Source: Chryseobacterium potabilaquae
GTDB lineage: Bacteria; Bacteroidota; Bacteroidia; Flavobacteriales; Weeksellaceae
Direction: 5' to 3'
Length of the DNA stretch: 64,000 nucleotides
NCBI RefSeq assembly: GCF_902728265.1
Contig: NZ_CACVBR010000001.1
Span: 248,001 to 312,000, forward strand
Made by a program: the position numbers and the translations under genes. Within the stretch, counting starts at the first letter, position 1, and every line of letters starts with the position of its first letter. The notes beneath the pieces were generated by a model. The model searched no databases. It was not told the origin of the DNA and saw only the letters and a list, made by a program, of their open reading frames with translations. Below, one piece after another: positions 26,239 to 37,165 of this stretch.

Positions 26239-27996
26239 ATGAAAACACTTGCACTATTTAATGCCGTTTTGGCTAAGGAATCTCAGGAAAAACCTTTCAT
26301 TTCAGAGCAAGGTTTTATCATAGAGCCTCATGCAGTTTGGGCAAAAAAAGAAATTATTGATTATTATTCTCAAGAAAAACTGAATGGAAATGATATTAAT
26401 ACAACCTTTCACAAATCTTGGCAAAAAATCAAAGATAGTACTAGAACTGATTTATTGATTGAGCAAATTGCCCATTACATATCAACTTATGGTCGTAATT
26501 TTCAAGATGAAATGTATATTCCCCATGAAGTTTTACAAGTTCCGGATTTAAAGTTAACTTACAAAGTAATTAGAGCCTATACCCAAGAAGAAATGAAAGA
26601 GAAGTGTCTTTCTTTGCTTCAATCAGGAATTGCTTTGCAAGAAAAGACTATTGAAGATCTGATCTTTATTTTAACTCAGGAATTAGAATATACTTTTACG
26701 GGAATAGAAAATATTAGAAATAAAGAAGCTATTGTAAAAATTGCTGATTTACTTCAGGTATATCCTGAAAACCCTGTTGAATTTTTACGTTATATAATTT
26801 ATAAGACAACCGGAACCAGCCTTCTCATTAAAAATGATGAGCTTATTAATAGTATTAAGGAAAGTCAGTTTCACGTAAATGATTTATTTGAAAAATTTGG
26901 ATTAGAAAAACTAGCAGAAATCTTTAATAGGTTTAAGCCTTTATTCTTAGCTTATAAAAATAAATCGCCTAGAATCATTAATAAAATTTCTAAACTGTCT
27001 AAAACTTATCATAAGCCATTGCTTTCAAATCCATTAAACAATGTCACCCACACTTTATTGGAAAACAATGACTTACACTGGTTAGAGAATGCAACTCCCT
27101 ATGCTTTATGTAAAGCTTTATCGGCTTGTTATTCAAGAATGTATGGCCAAGACAGTTTTGTATATAGAATTCGTAATGGGAAATCTTGGGTTACTAAAGG
27201 AACGGTTCGGGATGTCAATGAATTCAATTATGAATTTATTTTGAATTATCTAAAAAACAAATATAATCTCTCCGGCAAAACATTTTATTTTCCTAAAGAT
27301 GTTGAATTCGGATTACCTACTTCCGAAAAAATGTTTGTAGGAAATATTCCGACGAGGACTCGTTTTTATGGAGAAAGATTAGCCATAGGTATATATTGGA
27401 AAGATGCTTGGGGAGCTCAGGATCTTGATATTTCAGGGCTGAATATTGCGGGAAAAATTGGTTGGAATGCGGCCTATAATCTTGATCAGGGACAGTTGAT
27501 GTACTCAGGAGATATGACGTATGCTCCTCATGGTGCAGTAGAATATCTGTATGCCAACACAGATATGAATACCCCTACTCTTATCATGAATAATGTATAT
27601 TATGGTGATAAGAACTGTGGTTATAAAATTATCATTGGGAATGGAGATGATATTTCCTATCAATATATGATGAATCCTAATAAACTCTTTGCTGCAATAC
27701 AATGTCATTCTATTCAAAAACAAACCATTTTAGGAATGCTTTTACCAAAAGGAGGAAGACAATGTTTTGTACTTTTAAATTTTGGAGCGGGTCATTCTCA
27801 TGTTTCCGGAAGCTCTGAAGTGTCGATTATGGCAACCAAAGCCCTTTATCAACAATGGTATGAACCTATTTCCTTTAATCATTTGGTAAAAGAATTGGGT
27901 GCTATTCTCATTTCTGAAAAAGAAAAATCTGATTTTGATTTCTCATTGGAAACCTTAGAAAAAGATAGCTTTACGAAAGTTTTCAAGAATAAATAG
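26239..27996 (+). CDS. Large TerD-like protein of the RNA-repair locus
   Basis: A 585-aa cytosolic protein with start taken at 26239 (MKTLALFNAVLAKES). The frame opens at 26203, but that would overlap stem-loop 3. The N-terminal 330 residues are helical and unrecognised. Residues about 350-500 resemble a TerD-type beta-sandwich: GERLAIGIYWKDAWGAQDLD, NIAGKIGWN, MYSGDMTYAPHGAVE. In TerD proteins such Asp clusters bind Ca2+. It sits between RtcB and two RlaP-type nucleotidyltransferases, so a scaffold or RNA-sensing cofactor role is an inference. The fold call is tentative. Confidence 0.6.
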   Translation: MKTLALFNAVLAKESQEKPFISEQGFIIEPHAVWAKKEIIDYYSQEKLNGNDINTTFHKSWQKIKDSTRTDLLIEQIAHYISTYGRNFQDEMYIPHEVLQVPDLKLTYKVIRAYTQEEMKEKCLSLLQSGIALQEKTIEDLIFILTQELEYTFTGIENIRNKEAIVKIADLLQVYPENPVEFLRYIIYKTTGTSLLIKNDELINSIKESQFHVNDLFEKFGLEKLAEIFNRFKPLFLAYKNKSPRIINKISKLSKTYHKPLLSNPLNNVTHTLLENNDLHWLENATPYALCKALSACYSRMYGQDSFVYRIRNGKSWVTKGTVRDVNEFNYEFILNYLKNKYNLSGKTFYFPKDVEFGLPTSEKMFVGNIPTRTRFYGERLAIGIYWKDAWGAQDLDISGLNIAGKIGWNAAYNLDQGQLMYSGDMTYAPHGAVEYLYANTDMNTPTLIMNNVYYGDKNCGYKIIIGNGDDISYQYMMNPNKLFAAIQCHSIQKQTILGMLLPKGGRQCFVLLNFGAGHSHVSGSSEVSIMATKALYQQWYEPISFNHLVKELGAILISEKEKSDFDFSLETLEKDSFTKVFKNK

Positions 27997-28030
27997 GAAA
28001 ACATATAGCTTTTTAAGCTATTGAAAGTGA

Positions 28031-28846
<816 letters not shown>

Positions 28847-28921
28847 TCTTAATCTATATTCCTTTTTGGGAAAAAGCAAAGATATTTATTAAATTTCATT
28901 ATTAAACACTTTTAATTGTTG

Positions 28922-29986
28922 ATGACTATACCAACCTTAAAAAACCGCCTCCTCCTCAAAGCCATCTCGGGAAGTCGCTCCTTCGGGCTTGCAACTGAAA
29001 ACTCTGATACAGATATTCGGGGAATATATTATTTACCGAAAGAAATTTTTTTTGGACTCAACTATATTCCCCAAATTTCTAATGAAACGAATGATATTAC
29101 GTATTATGAGATTGGAAGGTTTGTAGAATTATTACAGAAAAACAATCCCAATATTCTGGAAGTTTTAGCCAGTCCGGAAGATTGTATTTTATATAAGAAT
29201 CCGTTAATGGATTTGTTGAAGCCTGAAGATTTTCTTTCCAAATTATGCAAAGATACGTTTGCTGGGTATGCTATTTCACAAATCAAAAAAGCTAAAGGGC
29301 TCAATAAAAAAATCCTGAACCCGATGGATAAAGAAAAGAAGTCTATCCTTGATTTTTGTTATGTTTTACAGGACCAAGGCTCTGTTCCATTAAAAAAGTG
29401 GCTTTCGAAAAATGGCAAGGTTCAGGAAAAATGTGGACTGGTAAGCATTGATAACACGAAAGGAATATTTGCTCTTTTTTATAATGATTCAGGCGATTTG
29501 CATTATAGAGGAATTATTCAGCATGAAGAAGCGAATCAGGTTTCTGTTTCGTCGGTTCCGAAAGAAGAAACATCTGTGGCCTATCTGTTTTGTAATCTCG
29601 ATGCTTACTCGACTTACTGTAAAGATTATCGTGAATATTGGAAGTGGGTTTTGGAACGAAATGAAGACCGTTACAACGTGAATCAAAATCACGGTCAAAA
29701 TTATGACAGCAAGAATATGATGCATACCATTCGTCTTTTACAGTCTTGTGAGCAGATATTTAAAACAAATTCATTGCACATTCGGGTAGAAAATCGAAAG
29801 GAATTATTAGATATAAAAGCCGGAAACTGGTCCTACGAAAACGTCATAAAAAAAGCCGAAGATCTTATACAATCCATTGAATATTATCATTCAATTTCTA
29901 CTCTTCCTGATTATCCTAATTCGGAAAAAACAACAAAAATTTTAGTAGAAATGAGAGAAAGCTTATATGGAATATCAGAAAAATAA
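28922..29986 (+). CDS. RlaP-type nucleotidyltransferase, second
   Basis: A 354-aa protein starting at ATG 28922, after two in-frame TTG codons. GSRSFG (17-22) and SDTDIRG with Asp29 and Asp31 form the catalytic signature, followed by ITYYEIGRFVELLQKNNPNILEVL, a block typical of the PF10127 family. The C-terminal half has an extra domain of about 150 residues (SMHIRVENR-like ENRKELLDIKAGNWSYENVI). It is a distant paralog of the previous gene, not a recent copy. It probably shares a transcript with it and converges on a terminator at 30015-30043. Confidence 0.87.
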   Translation: MTIPTLKNRLLLKAISGSRSFGLATENSDTDIRGIYYLPKEIFFGLNYIPQISNETNDITYYEIGRFVELLQKNNPNILEVLASPEDCILYKNPLMDLLKPEDFLSKLCKDTFAGYAISQIKKAKGLNKKILNPMDKEKKSILDFCYVLQDQGSVPLKKWLSKNGKVQEKCGLVSIDNTKGIFALFYNDSGDLHYRGIIQHEEANQVSVSSVPKEETSVAYLFCNLDAYSTYCKDYREYWKWVLERNEDRYNVNQNHGQNYDSKNMMHTIRLLQSCEQIFKTNSLHIRVENRKELLDIKAGNWSYENVIKKAEDLIQSIEYYHSISTLPDYPNSEKTTKILVEMRESLYGISEK

Positions 29987-30007
29987 AGCTTATCCTCCAA
30001 CATTGAG

Positions 30008-30043
30008 TCAAAAAAATCCGGAGACCATAAGGTTCTCCGGATT
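30008..30043 (-). terminator. Terminator of the first surface-protein operon
   Basis: AATCCGGAGA (30015-30024) pairs with TCTCCGGATT (30034-30043). TTTTTT follows on the minus strand. It also lies at the end of the converging nucleotidyltransferase gene. Confidence 0.85.
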
Positions 30044-30082
30044 CGATTTACATCTTAAATTTGATAAAACTATTTCTAGAAT

Positions 30083-30601
30083 TCAGGGTTTCCAAAAAGA
30101 CCATACTGTCCCATTAAACACAGCTAACTGATGGGAAACTGTATCATAGGCCATCATTCCTGCACTGGGATTGATAATATTCAAGTGAGGACTTGCTACC
30201 TTAGGTAATACCATCGCTTTATTATTATCGGAAAGGACTAAAATACCGGGAGTTGTCTCAGTACCCGCTGTAGCACCAATCGCTACTCTGGCTCCACTTT
30301 CCTCCGCCTGAGAATCTTGTAAGGAAGTATCTACTACTCCACTGGTATCGATGCTTAAATCAACCCAAGAAGCTGATTTTTTATATTTTACTTTCTTATC
30401 AGTAATATCATATACCATCGTTCCACTAACAGCTCCTGTTACGGCTGACGTAGAAGTGACCCAAGGAAGTATTATTCCCTTATCTCCACTACCAAACTCT
30501 AATGAAACAGAGGGTGAACTTAATACCGTCCCACCAATAATAACTTGGGATTTAAGCAAAACTCCGACAAGTACAAACATTAAAAAAGATATTCTTTTCA
30601 T
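30083..30601 (-). CDS. Secreted 172-aa protein, copy 1
   Basis: Exported protein with signal peptide MKRISFLMFVLVGVLLKSQ. The mature part has two short modules of the type common in flavobacterial surface and tail-fibre-like proteins: GDKGIILPWV..SGTMVYDITDKKVKYKKSASW, and KAMVLPKVASP..SAGMMAYDTVSHQLAVFNGTVWSFW. No sorting domain is recognisable. It is the second gene of the operon with the 1961-aa protein, 64 bases upstream on the minus strand, and is identical in sequence to the copy at 41109-41627. Its stop codon is TGA, whereas copy 2 uses TAA. Confidence 0.85.
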   Translation of the reverse strand: MKRISFLMFVLVGVLLKSQVIIGGTVLSSPSVSLEFGSGDKGIILPWVTSTSAVTGAVSGTMVYDITDKKVKYKKSASWVDLSIDTSGVVDTSLQDSQAEESGARVAIGATAGTETTPGILVLSDNNKAMVLPKVASPHLNIINPSAGMMAYDTVSHQLAVFNGTVWSFWKP

Positions 30602-30627
30602 ACGTAGTTATAATTAAATGTTTAAAA

Positions 30628-30659
30628 TATCTAGGGCTTATTTAGTTAAACCCTAGATA
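30628..30659 (-). promoter_or_regulatory. Intercistronic stem-loop, copy 1
   Basis: TATCTAGGG (30628-30636) pairs with CCCTAGATA (30651-30659) around a 14-base loop. It lies in the 64-base gap between the 1961-aa and 172-aa genes and has no T run, so it is more likely an mRNA stability or processing element than a terminator. The same element lies at 41654-41685. Confidence 0.6.
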
Positions 30660-30665
30660 AGTAGA

Positions 30666-33600
30666 TTAATCAGGACATGCTTGGGTAGAGAAACAGCTCC
30701 ATCCAAACGTAGTGCCATTATCTGTAGTCGTATATATTTTCAAACAGTCTGCTTCTTCATCAAATACCATCATCCCTTCAACAGGATTGGCAATGGCTTC
30801 CACAGAAGCTGTTGTAGCAAATCTATTAATTACAAAACCTTTCGTTTTCGCCTCTAAAGCTGTCCAGGCTCCTTTACGAACTCCAGGCCATTCACCACTA
30901 TTACTAGAAGCACGATTCAAGGAGGTAATACCATGCATGGTATTTAGGGTAACTCCCGTTGTAGTAGCAGGTTTATAACATACTCCACATGAACCATCTA
31001 CAGTAACCGTAGCTACTTGAGATTTGGTAACACAACCTACTCCACTTGCTGTTACTTCCACATAATAGTAAAGCGTTCCTACTGTAAGTGGTGGCGTATA
31101 GGTAGAAGACGTTTCACTAGGTATAAGAGTTCCTCCTGTATTAGAATTCGTTGTATTGCTATACCATTGGAATGTATCTAATGGATTCGAAGTCGTCACA
31201 CTGATTGCTGTAGGGGTATCAGTTAAGCATAAACTTTGTGTAACCGGAGTAAACGCAGTAATATTTGCATTGCTGAAACTCAATGTTAACGTAGCTCTTG
31301 GTGAAGTACAGAAATTAACCGTATCATAATATTCTGCTTCATAGGTTCCGCTCGCTGTTATATTGGTAGGATCAGTAATCAGATTACCCGTTGACATATC
31401 ATACCATCTTAATATAACATCCGCAGGCATGGAATTAGTATGTAAGGCTGTCAAATCAAAAGGACTTGTACAGGTAACAATATCATACGAAGTTAACACA
31501 GGTGGTGTATTGGGAGCATCACATTTAAATGCAATATCATTATTACTCGAATATGTACCGGGCGTCGTTCCAAAATTGATAGAAATACCAATTCCGTTGT
31601 CTATATTCGGGTTATTGTCAATAAATTGACGGAACGTATTATCAATTCCAAGATCATTACTAAGATCACCATATGATCCGGAATACCATCCTGACCAAGC
31701 TACTCCTGAACGGTATCGGAATGCTTCATAAGATTCCGGCTTTATAACTCCCATTGTATAATCAGGAGCTGTTCCTCGGATAAATCCAGGACCTGCATCT
31801 CCACCGGCTAGATAAGTATCCCATCCTTGGGCTAGTCTTACTATTTCGGTATTTCCTGTAGGAATATCTACCTTATAATCTACATTCATAGACCATTGAG
31901 GATAGGTATAGGTATACGTTACCGTAAGGAAATAATCCATCCCATTTTTAGTAGCTTTAAGGACAATCACATTCTTTTGTACTCCTCCGGGTAAACCCAC
32001 ATCATCCGGACAAGTATTGGATACTACCGTTAAACGCCCCCCATCGGCCATTCCGTTAGCTGACAATGATCCCGTATTATAATACGTACCCCCTATGGAA
32101 AGACATAATCCATGCTGAGTTCCTGGAATAGCATAAGGTCCCGCTGTACTTGATAATGCACTGTTATAGATTTGATAAGCTCCTCTTCTATAAATCTGAA
32201 TATTCCCTGCAGCCGTCATTTGTATTCTCAAACCGTCGGTATCATTAGTTCCTCCCGTACTGTTAAATTCTTTCCATGTTTTACAAACCACATTCATTCT
32301 ATAGTCTTCAATCTCACCATTTTGTGGAACCGTATTATACTCCCCTGTATTAATTCCATCTGCATATGCTCTTTCATCATAGGTAGTAGATGATAGGTCT
32401 GTAAGATTCCCATCCGAAAATCTTAACCTTAGATATCGGTTGCCGGAAGAAGTTATAACTCCTACTTGAGCAACCGTCCAAACCAAGTTTACACTTCCAT
32501 TCAACGTTCCATTAGGAACATTAACCGAAGCTAATTCTGCGGTGTCAAATACACCATTATTATTAAAATCAATCCAGCCATATAGTGTATGAGCAGCTCC
32601 TGATGTATTGGTAACATTAACAGGTAGAGTAAAACTTTCACCTACTCCTATTGTATAATTAGCCGGGGTTATTCCATCTTCATCTGCTCCGTCTCCATTG
32701 AGTCCATTATTATCAGCACCCGCTGCTACACTTTGTGCATCCGGCTCTAAATCCGGAACTCCTCCTATATATATTGTATTAGATAAGGCCTGACGCGCCG
32801 GTAGGAAGATGCCATTAGGTTGTTCATAAGATACAGGAACATCACCATAGTCCATATCAGTAGTTACCACAATAGTATGATCTTCTACTTCCCCAATATT
32901 GATTACCGGAGTAGTACCATATTCACCCGTACTTAATCCGTCAGCAAGAGCTCTTTCATCCACTAATGCTCCATTGACTCCACTCGTACCATCAGCCAAA
33001 GCAGCACCAGAAATACGAAGTCTTAGTTGAAGTTCACTCGGATTACCCGTAATGACGGTATTGGCAGGAGCCCATACAAGGGTTACTACTCCATTATTTG
33101 TATTATTAGGAACACTTGCAGATGCCATTTCTGTACTTTCAAAGCGACCATTATTATTGAAATCGATCCAACCATATAAGGTATGAGACGCTCCTGATGT
33201 ATTATTTACAGTAACATCCAAATCATATCCTGAACCTGATTCTATAGAAAATGGATTAACAGAATCTTCATCATCTGTAGCATCGTTATCATCTCCTGTT
33301 GCATTTGCAGTGGTGAGTTTAGCAGATTCAGCATCCGTATAATTGCTACCCAAATACAACGCCGGGCTTGGAAGATGACGTGCAGGAGCTACAATATTAT
33401 TAACACTTGTATCATAGCTATCCGGATTATCTCCAAAATCATAGCTATTGGCAAGTACCGGAAGTAGATAGTCCTCTATCTCTCCTCCGAAAGCTGCAGC
33501 ATAAGCTCCGGTATTCAGGCCATCCGCAATGGCTCTTTCGTCAACGACTGTCGCATTCGCTCCCGAAGTAAGATCAGCAAGAGTCGAATCGGATATACGA

Positions 33601-36551
33601 AGACGCATATAGATATTGTTTACTCCTATAGGTATCGTATTGGTATTAGCTGCACTCCAAGATAAAGTGATTTGTTGTGTACTCGCTGAACTAGGCACTG
33701 AAATGTTAACCATTTCAGAACTCTCAAATCTACCATTATTATTAAAATCTATCCAGCCATATAGTGTCTTAGTATTACCTGTGGCATTAAGGACTGATAC
33801 TTTTGCATAATAGATGTTATTTCTATATACAGGACTTACACTACTGATTCCATCTTCATCCAATCCATCACCATTAGACCCGTTATTATCAGCTCCCGGT
33901 AAAACAGAATGGGCTGTAGTCTCTGTATCTATGGTACTTCCTAATTTTAATACCGGAGAAGGTGCCTGTCTTGCAGGTTTAAAGTTTAAAGGATTATTCG
34001 TTCCGTCTTTATCCATATCAAAACTTTCAGGTGCATCTCCATAATCATATTTATCATCTACTAAAAACTGATAGTCTTCAATCTCTCCACTTCCTAAACC
34101 TAATCCATAACTTCTGGTATCAATCAGGGCCGTATTTCCACTATTGGTATTATTTATCGATGTATCAGAAAGTCTGAATCTTACATATACTTTCCCCGCG
34201 GTGAGAACGGAAGGTGAAAAAGAAGTGGTAGGCCAATTTAAAATAAAATTTCCAGTGGCCGAAATTGCGGTGGAAGCGGTTGCTGCTTCATTACCATTAA
34301 AAATACCATCACCGTTAAAGTCGATCCAGCCATATAAATATTTAGTACTAAAAACAGTTGTCTTAATCGGTAGAGAGATACTAAAAGGGGTTCCATTGGT
34401 AATGGTTTGAGGAGTCATAACACCATCTTCATCCAATCCGTCTCCATTTGTTCCATTATTATCTGCATCTGCTACCACAGAATTAGGAGCCAGTTCAAAA
34501 TCTATCGTTTCACCAATACTTAAAACAGGGGCTACCGCATCATTTGTTTGAGATGCAGGATTTCCATTTTCATAACTGGAAGGAACATCTCCATAATCTT
34601 TGGTAATAGTCAATTGATAATCTTCAACTTCTCCCAGAGACACTACCGTTCCATATGCTCCGGTACTCAATCCGTCAGCAATAGCCCTTTCATCCACCAC
34701 TGCAGAATTAGTTCCACTGGTAAAATCTGCGATAGTTACTCCGGGACCTGGTAAAACTAATCTTAATCTCATGTATACTTTGGAAACATTCGCTGGAATT
34801 GAATTGATCTGTGCCGCAGAAAAGCCGAGGGTAGCTGTCGTAGCATTATTAGGAATACCAACTTGGCTTTCTTCTCCCGCTTCAAACCTACCATTATTAT
34901 TGAAATCAATCCAACCATATAAAGCCGCTCCAGAACCAGTAGTATTTCTTAAAGCAATAGAAAAATCATTATTAACTCCGGTCCTTATATGAAGTTGTTC
35001 CATTGTAAGCCCATCATCGGTAATCCCATCCCCATTAGTCCCATTGTTATCGTCACCAGGATTGGTTACATGAGGAGCATATTCATAATTATAGTCTTGT
35101 CCTAAATGGATGGCAGGGGTAGGAAGATTTCTCGCCGGCTTAAAGTTAACAGGATTATTAATCCCATCTTTATCCATACCATACGTGGCAGGAGCATCTC
35201 CATAATCATAATAATTATCTACCAAAAACTGATAATCCTCCACTTCTCCAACTCCTGTACTTAATCCATAACTTCGGGTATCAATCAGAGTACCGTTGCT
35301 GTTAGAATTGGTAAGTGATACATCAGAAACTCTAAACCTTGCGTAAGTCTTGCCTGCAGCAAGAACAGCTGGAGAGGCTGTAGTATTATTCGACTCCCAA
35401 TTCAGAATTAACACATCACTTGCATTAATAATTTTCGAAACGGTTGCTGCTTCATTTCCACTAAAAATACCATCTCCATTCACATCAATCCAGCCATATA
35501 AATATTTAGTCCCGGAAACCGTAGTATTTACAGGCATGGAAATACTAAAAGGTGCGCCACTGACAATAGTAGGTATGGTGGCAAGCCCATCTTCATCAGC
35601 TCCGTCTCCATTCAAACCATTATTATCCGCATCTGTTGCTACAGAATGCGGAGCCAGTTCAAAATCGACTGTATTTCCCATACTGAGTAAAGGAGCTATC
35701 GCATCATTCGTATGAGAAGCAGGATCACCATTTTCGTAACTGGCAGGAACATCTCCATAATCTTTGGTAACCGTTAATTGATAATCTTCAACTTCTCCTG
35801 CAAACGCTACTGCTCCATAGTCTCCTGTACTTAATCCATCAGCAATTGCCCTTTCATCTACCACAGCTCCGTTAGCTCCTCCAGTTAAATCTGATATACT
35901 AACTCCGGCAGTTGGTAAAATTAGCCTTAATCTCATATATACCTTGGAAACTGTAGCAGGAATTGAATTAATCTTTGCTAAAGAAAAGCTTAAGGTAGCT
36001 GTCGTAGCATTATTAGGAACATTCGCTGTGGTTATCTCTCCTGATTCAAATCTTCCATTATTATTGAAATCTATCCAAGCATATAAGGTTACACTAGAAC
36101 CTGTCGTGTTGCTTACAGCAACAGGAAAACTATTAATAACCCCACTTCTTATATTAAGTTGTGATGGAGTAAGTCCATCATCGGTAACTCCATCCCCATT
36201 ACTCCCATTATTATCTGCCCCCGGAGATACAGAGTGAGGAGCTAATTCAAGATTGTAACTCGTTCCTAAAAACAATTGGGCATTAGGTAAATTTCTGGCA
36301 GGTTTAAAGTTGGTAGGATTGTTAGTACCATCCTTATCCATATCATAGCTTTCAGGAGCATCTCCGAAATCATAGGGATCAGCTATAGGAGGACCTTCTT
36401 TTGTGTTCAGGGAACCGGGATAAAGGTATTCTTTTAATATTTCACTAGTATAATTCAGCTTTTCTAATACAATACTCTGAAGCTTTACAGAGGAGAATAA
36501 TAAAATACTTACAACTATACTAAAAAGAAATCTAAGTTTTAGATTCATCAT
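30666..36551 (-). CDS. Giant GEVED-repeat surface protein, copy 1
   Basis: A 1961-aa exported protein with a hydrophobic N-terminus (LRFLFSIVVSILLFSSV). Residues 60-1420 contain seven GEVED units. Each has DYGDAPxSY, a GADNNGxNGDGxDEDG acidic loop, LYGWIDFNNNGRFE, DERAxADGLSTG and a closing GEVEDY or GEIEDY; the Asp-rich loops probably bind Ca2+. After a unique region (1420-1680) come Ig-like segments (1690-1870) and a C-terminal MMVFDEEADCLKIY module shared with the partner protein. No type IX sorting domain is obvious. A role in adhesion or as a surface layer is inferred. It is near-identical to 41692-47577. Confidence 0.88.
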   Translation of the reverse strand: MMNLKLRFLFSIVVSILLFSSVKLQSIVLEKLNYTSEILKEYLYPGSLNTKEGPPIADPYDFGDAPESYDMDKDGTNNPTNFKPARNLPNAQLFLGTSYNLELAPHSVSPGADNNGSNGDGVTDDGLTPSQLNIRSGVINSFPVAVSNTTGSSVTLYAWIDFNNNGRFESGEITTANVPNNATTATLSFSLAKINSIPATVSKVYMRLRLILPTAGVSISDLTGGANGAVVDERAIADGLSTGDYGAVAFAGEVEDYQLTVTKDYGDVPASYENGDPASHTNDAIAPLLSMGNTVDFELAPHSVATDADNNGLNGDGADEDGLATIPTIVSGAPFSISMPVNTTVSGTKYLYGWIDVNGDGIFSGNEAATVSKIINASDVLILNWESNNTTASPAVLAAGKTYARFRVSDVSLTNSNSNGTLIDTRSYGLSTGVGEVEDYQFLVDNYYDYGDAPATYGMDKDGINNPVNFKPARNLPTPAIHLGQDYNYEYAPHVTNPGDDNNGTNGDGITDDGLTMEQLHIRTGVNNDFSIALRNTTGSGAALYGWIDFNNNGRFEAGEESQVGIPNNATTATLGFSAAQINSIPANVSKVYMRLRLVLPGPGVTIADFTSGTNSAVVDERAIADGLSTGAYGTVVSLGEVEDYQLTITKDYGDVPSSYENGNPASQTNDAVAPVLSIGETIDFELAPNSVVADADNNGTNGDGLDEDGVMTPQTITNGTPFSISLPIKTTVFSTKYLYGWIDFNGDGIFNGNEAATASTAISATGNFILNWPTTSFSPSVLTAGKVYVRFRLSDTSINNTNSGNTALIDTRSYGLGLGSGEIEDYQFLVDDKYDYGDAPESFDMDKDGTNNPLNFKPARQAPSPVLKLGSTIDTETTAHSVLPGADNNGSNGDGLDEDGISSVSPVYRNNIYYAKVSVLNATGNTKTLYGWIDFNNNGRFESSEMVNISVPSSASTQQITLSWSAANTNTIPIGVNNIYMRLRISDSTLADLTSGANATVVDERAIADGLNTGAYAAAFGGEIEDYLLPVLANSYDFGDNPDSYDTSVNNIVAPARHLPSPALYLGSNYTDAESAKLTTANATGDDNDATDDEDSVNPFSIESGSGYDLDVTVNNTSGASHTLYGWIDFNNNGRFESTEMASASVPNNTNNGVVTLVWAPANTVITGNPSELQLRLRISGAALADGTSGVNGALVDERALADGLSTGEYGTTPVINIGEVEDHTIVVTTDMDYGDVPVSYEQPNGIFLPARQALSNTIYIGGVPDLEPDAQSVAAGADNNGLNGDGADEDGITPANYTIGVGESFTLPVNVTNTSGAAHTLYGWIDFNNNGVFDTAELASVNVPNGTLNGSVNLVWTVAQVGVITSSGNRYLRLRFSDGNLTDLSSTTYDERAYADGINTGEYNTVPQNGEIEDYRMNVVCKTWKEFNSTGGTNDTDGLRIQMTAAGNIQIYRRGAYQIYNSALSSTAGPYAIPGTQHGLCLSIGGTYYNTGSLSANGMADGGRLTVVSNTCPDDVGLPGGVQKNVIVLKATKNGMDYFLTVTYTYTYPQWSMNVDYKVDIPTGNTEIVRLAQGWDTYLAGGDAGPGFIRGTAPDYTMGVIKPESYEAFRYRSGVAWSGWYSGSYGDLSNDLGIDNTFRQFIDNNPNIDNGIGISINFGTTPGTYSSNNDIAFKCDAPNTPPVLTSYDIVTCTSPFDLTALHTNSMPADVILRWYDMSTGNLITDPTNITASGTYEAEYYDTVNFCTSPRATLTLSFSNANITAFTPVTQSLCLTDTPTAISVTTSNPLDTFQWYSNTTNSNTGGTLIPSETSSTYTPPLTVGTLYYYVEVTASGVGCVTKSQVATVTVDGSCGVCYKPATTTGVTLNTMHGITSLNRASSNSGEWPGVRKGAWTALEAKTKGFVINRFATTASVEAIANPVEGMMVFDEEADCLKIYTTTDNGTTFGWSCFSTQACPD

Positions 36552-36582
36552 ATTTAAAATGTTTTAGATTCGTTAGTTTTTT

Positions 36583-37156
36583 TCACTAGGCATCTTCCCT
36601 TATATAAAATTAATATAAGGAAGAATAATAAACAGCAAAGGATAAGCTTATTTACAAATAAAGGAGCTTTCCCAACTTGTACTATTTAAACAATCATTAG
36701 AAAGCATTTTACAGAAAAAACAATAAGGATTAAGGATTAATTTATTAAACCATTGAGAACATTTCTTACATATATCAATCAATACTAAATAAGAGATCAT
36801 TTCTTTCCAAGTTAAGAATATTCTTTTTTTAGTTTTGAAAGTAGAACGATCAAAATTATATCTTAATTAAGTATATTAATTTTTAAAGATAGAAAGGGTA
36901 TGATCTGAATTTCTAATCTTAGTAGTAAATTTAATTCCATTCATGTGTATAATTTATAATTGGGTTAAGGTATTAGTTCAATAAAAAATTAAAAAAAATT
37001 ATTTACTACAACTACATGTAATTAAATTAATTTTTTAAACAATTATATTTATTTTTCACAAATTTATCCATAAAATAGGATAGGCTAACAGATGACAACG
37101 TAGTTTTTTAATTACTTTTAAATCAATATTTAACTAGCAATCCTATTGTAAATTAC
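36583..37156. other. Long upstream region of surface operon copy 1
   Basis: No gene is seen. CAAATTTA at 37059-37066 is a -7 box on the minus strand, embedded in TTTTTCACAAATTTATC, a block also found upstream of the 628-aa gene and, diverged, upstream of copy 2. If used, the leader would be about 500 nt. GTAGTAAATTTAATTCCATT near 36922 recurs near 47951. Confidence 0.55.
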
Positions 37157-37165
37157 TTATATATA
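37157..37165. repeat. Target-site duplication of the IS982 element, left
   Basis: TTATATATA directly before the left inverted repeat, repeated perfectly at 38144-38152. Confidence 0.8.

Larger units (their letters stand above)
30083..36582. repeat. Direct repeat copy 1 (surface-protein operon)
   Basis: About 6.5 kb nearly identical to 41109-47608, exactly 11,026 bp downstream, in the same orientation and with the same gene lengths (172 and 1961 aa). Similarity drops at the stop codon of the 172-aa gene on one side and about 30 bases upstream of the 1961-aa start on the other. The substitutions are clustered, which suggests gene conversion. Confidence 0.95.

Noticed and set aside
30712..36237. 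Many plus-strand open frames of 60-121 codons opposite the giant GEVED genes, repeated in both copies
   Set aside because: They are antisense shadows of the repeat-rich coding sequence, recur at each GEVED unit, and have no start-site context or recognisable domains.
30666..36551. Regularly spaced similar DNA segments, considered as a CRISPR-like array
   Set aside because: The repetition is of long diverged protein-coding units inside an open reading frame, not short identical repeats with unique spacers; no cas genes are present.
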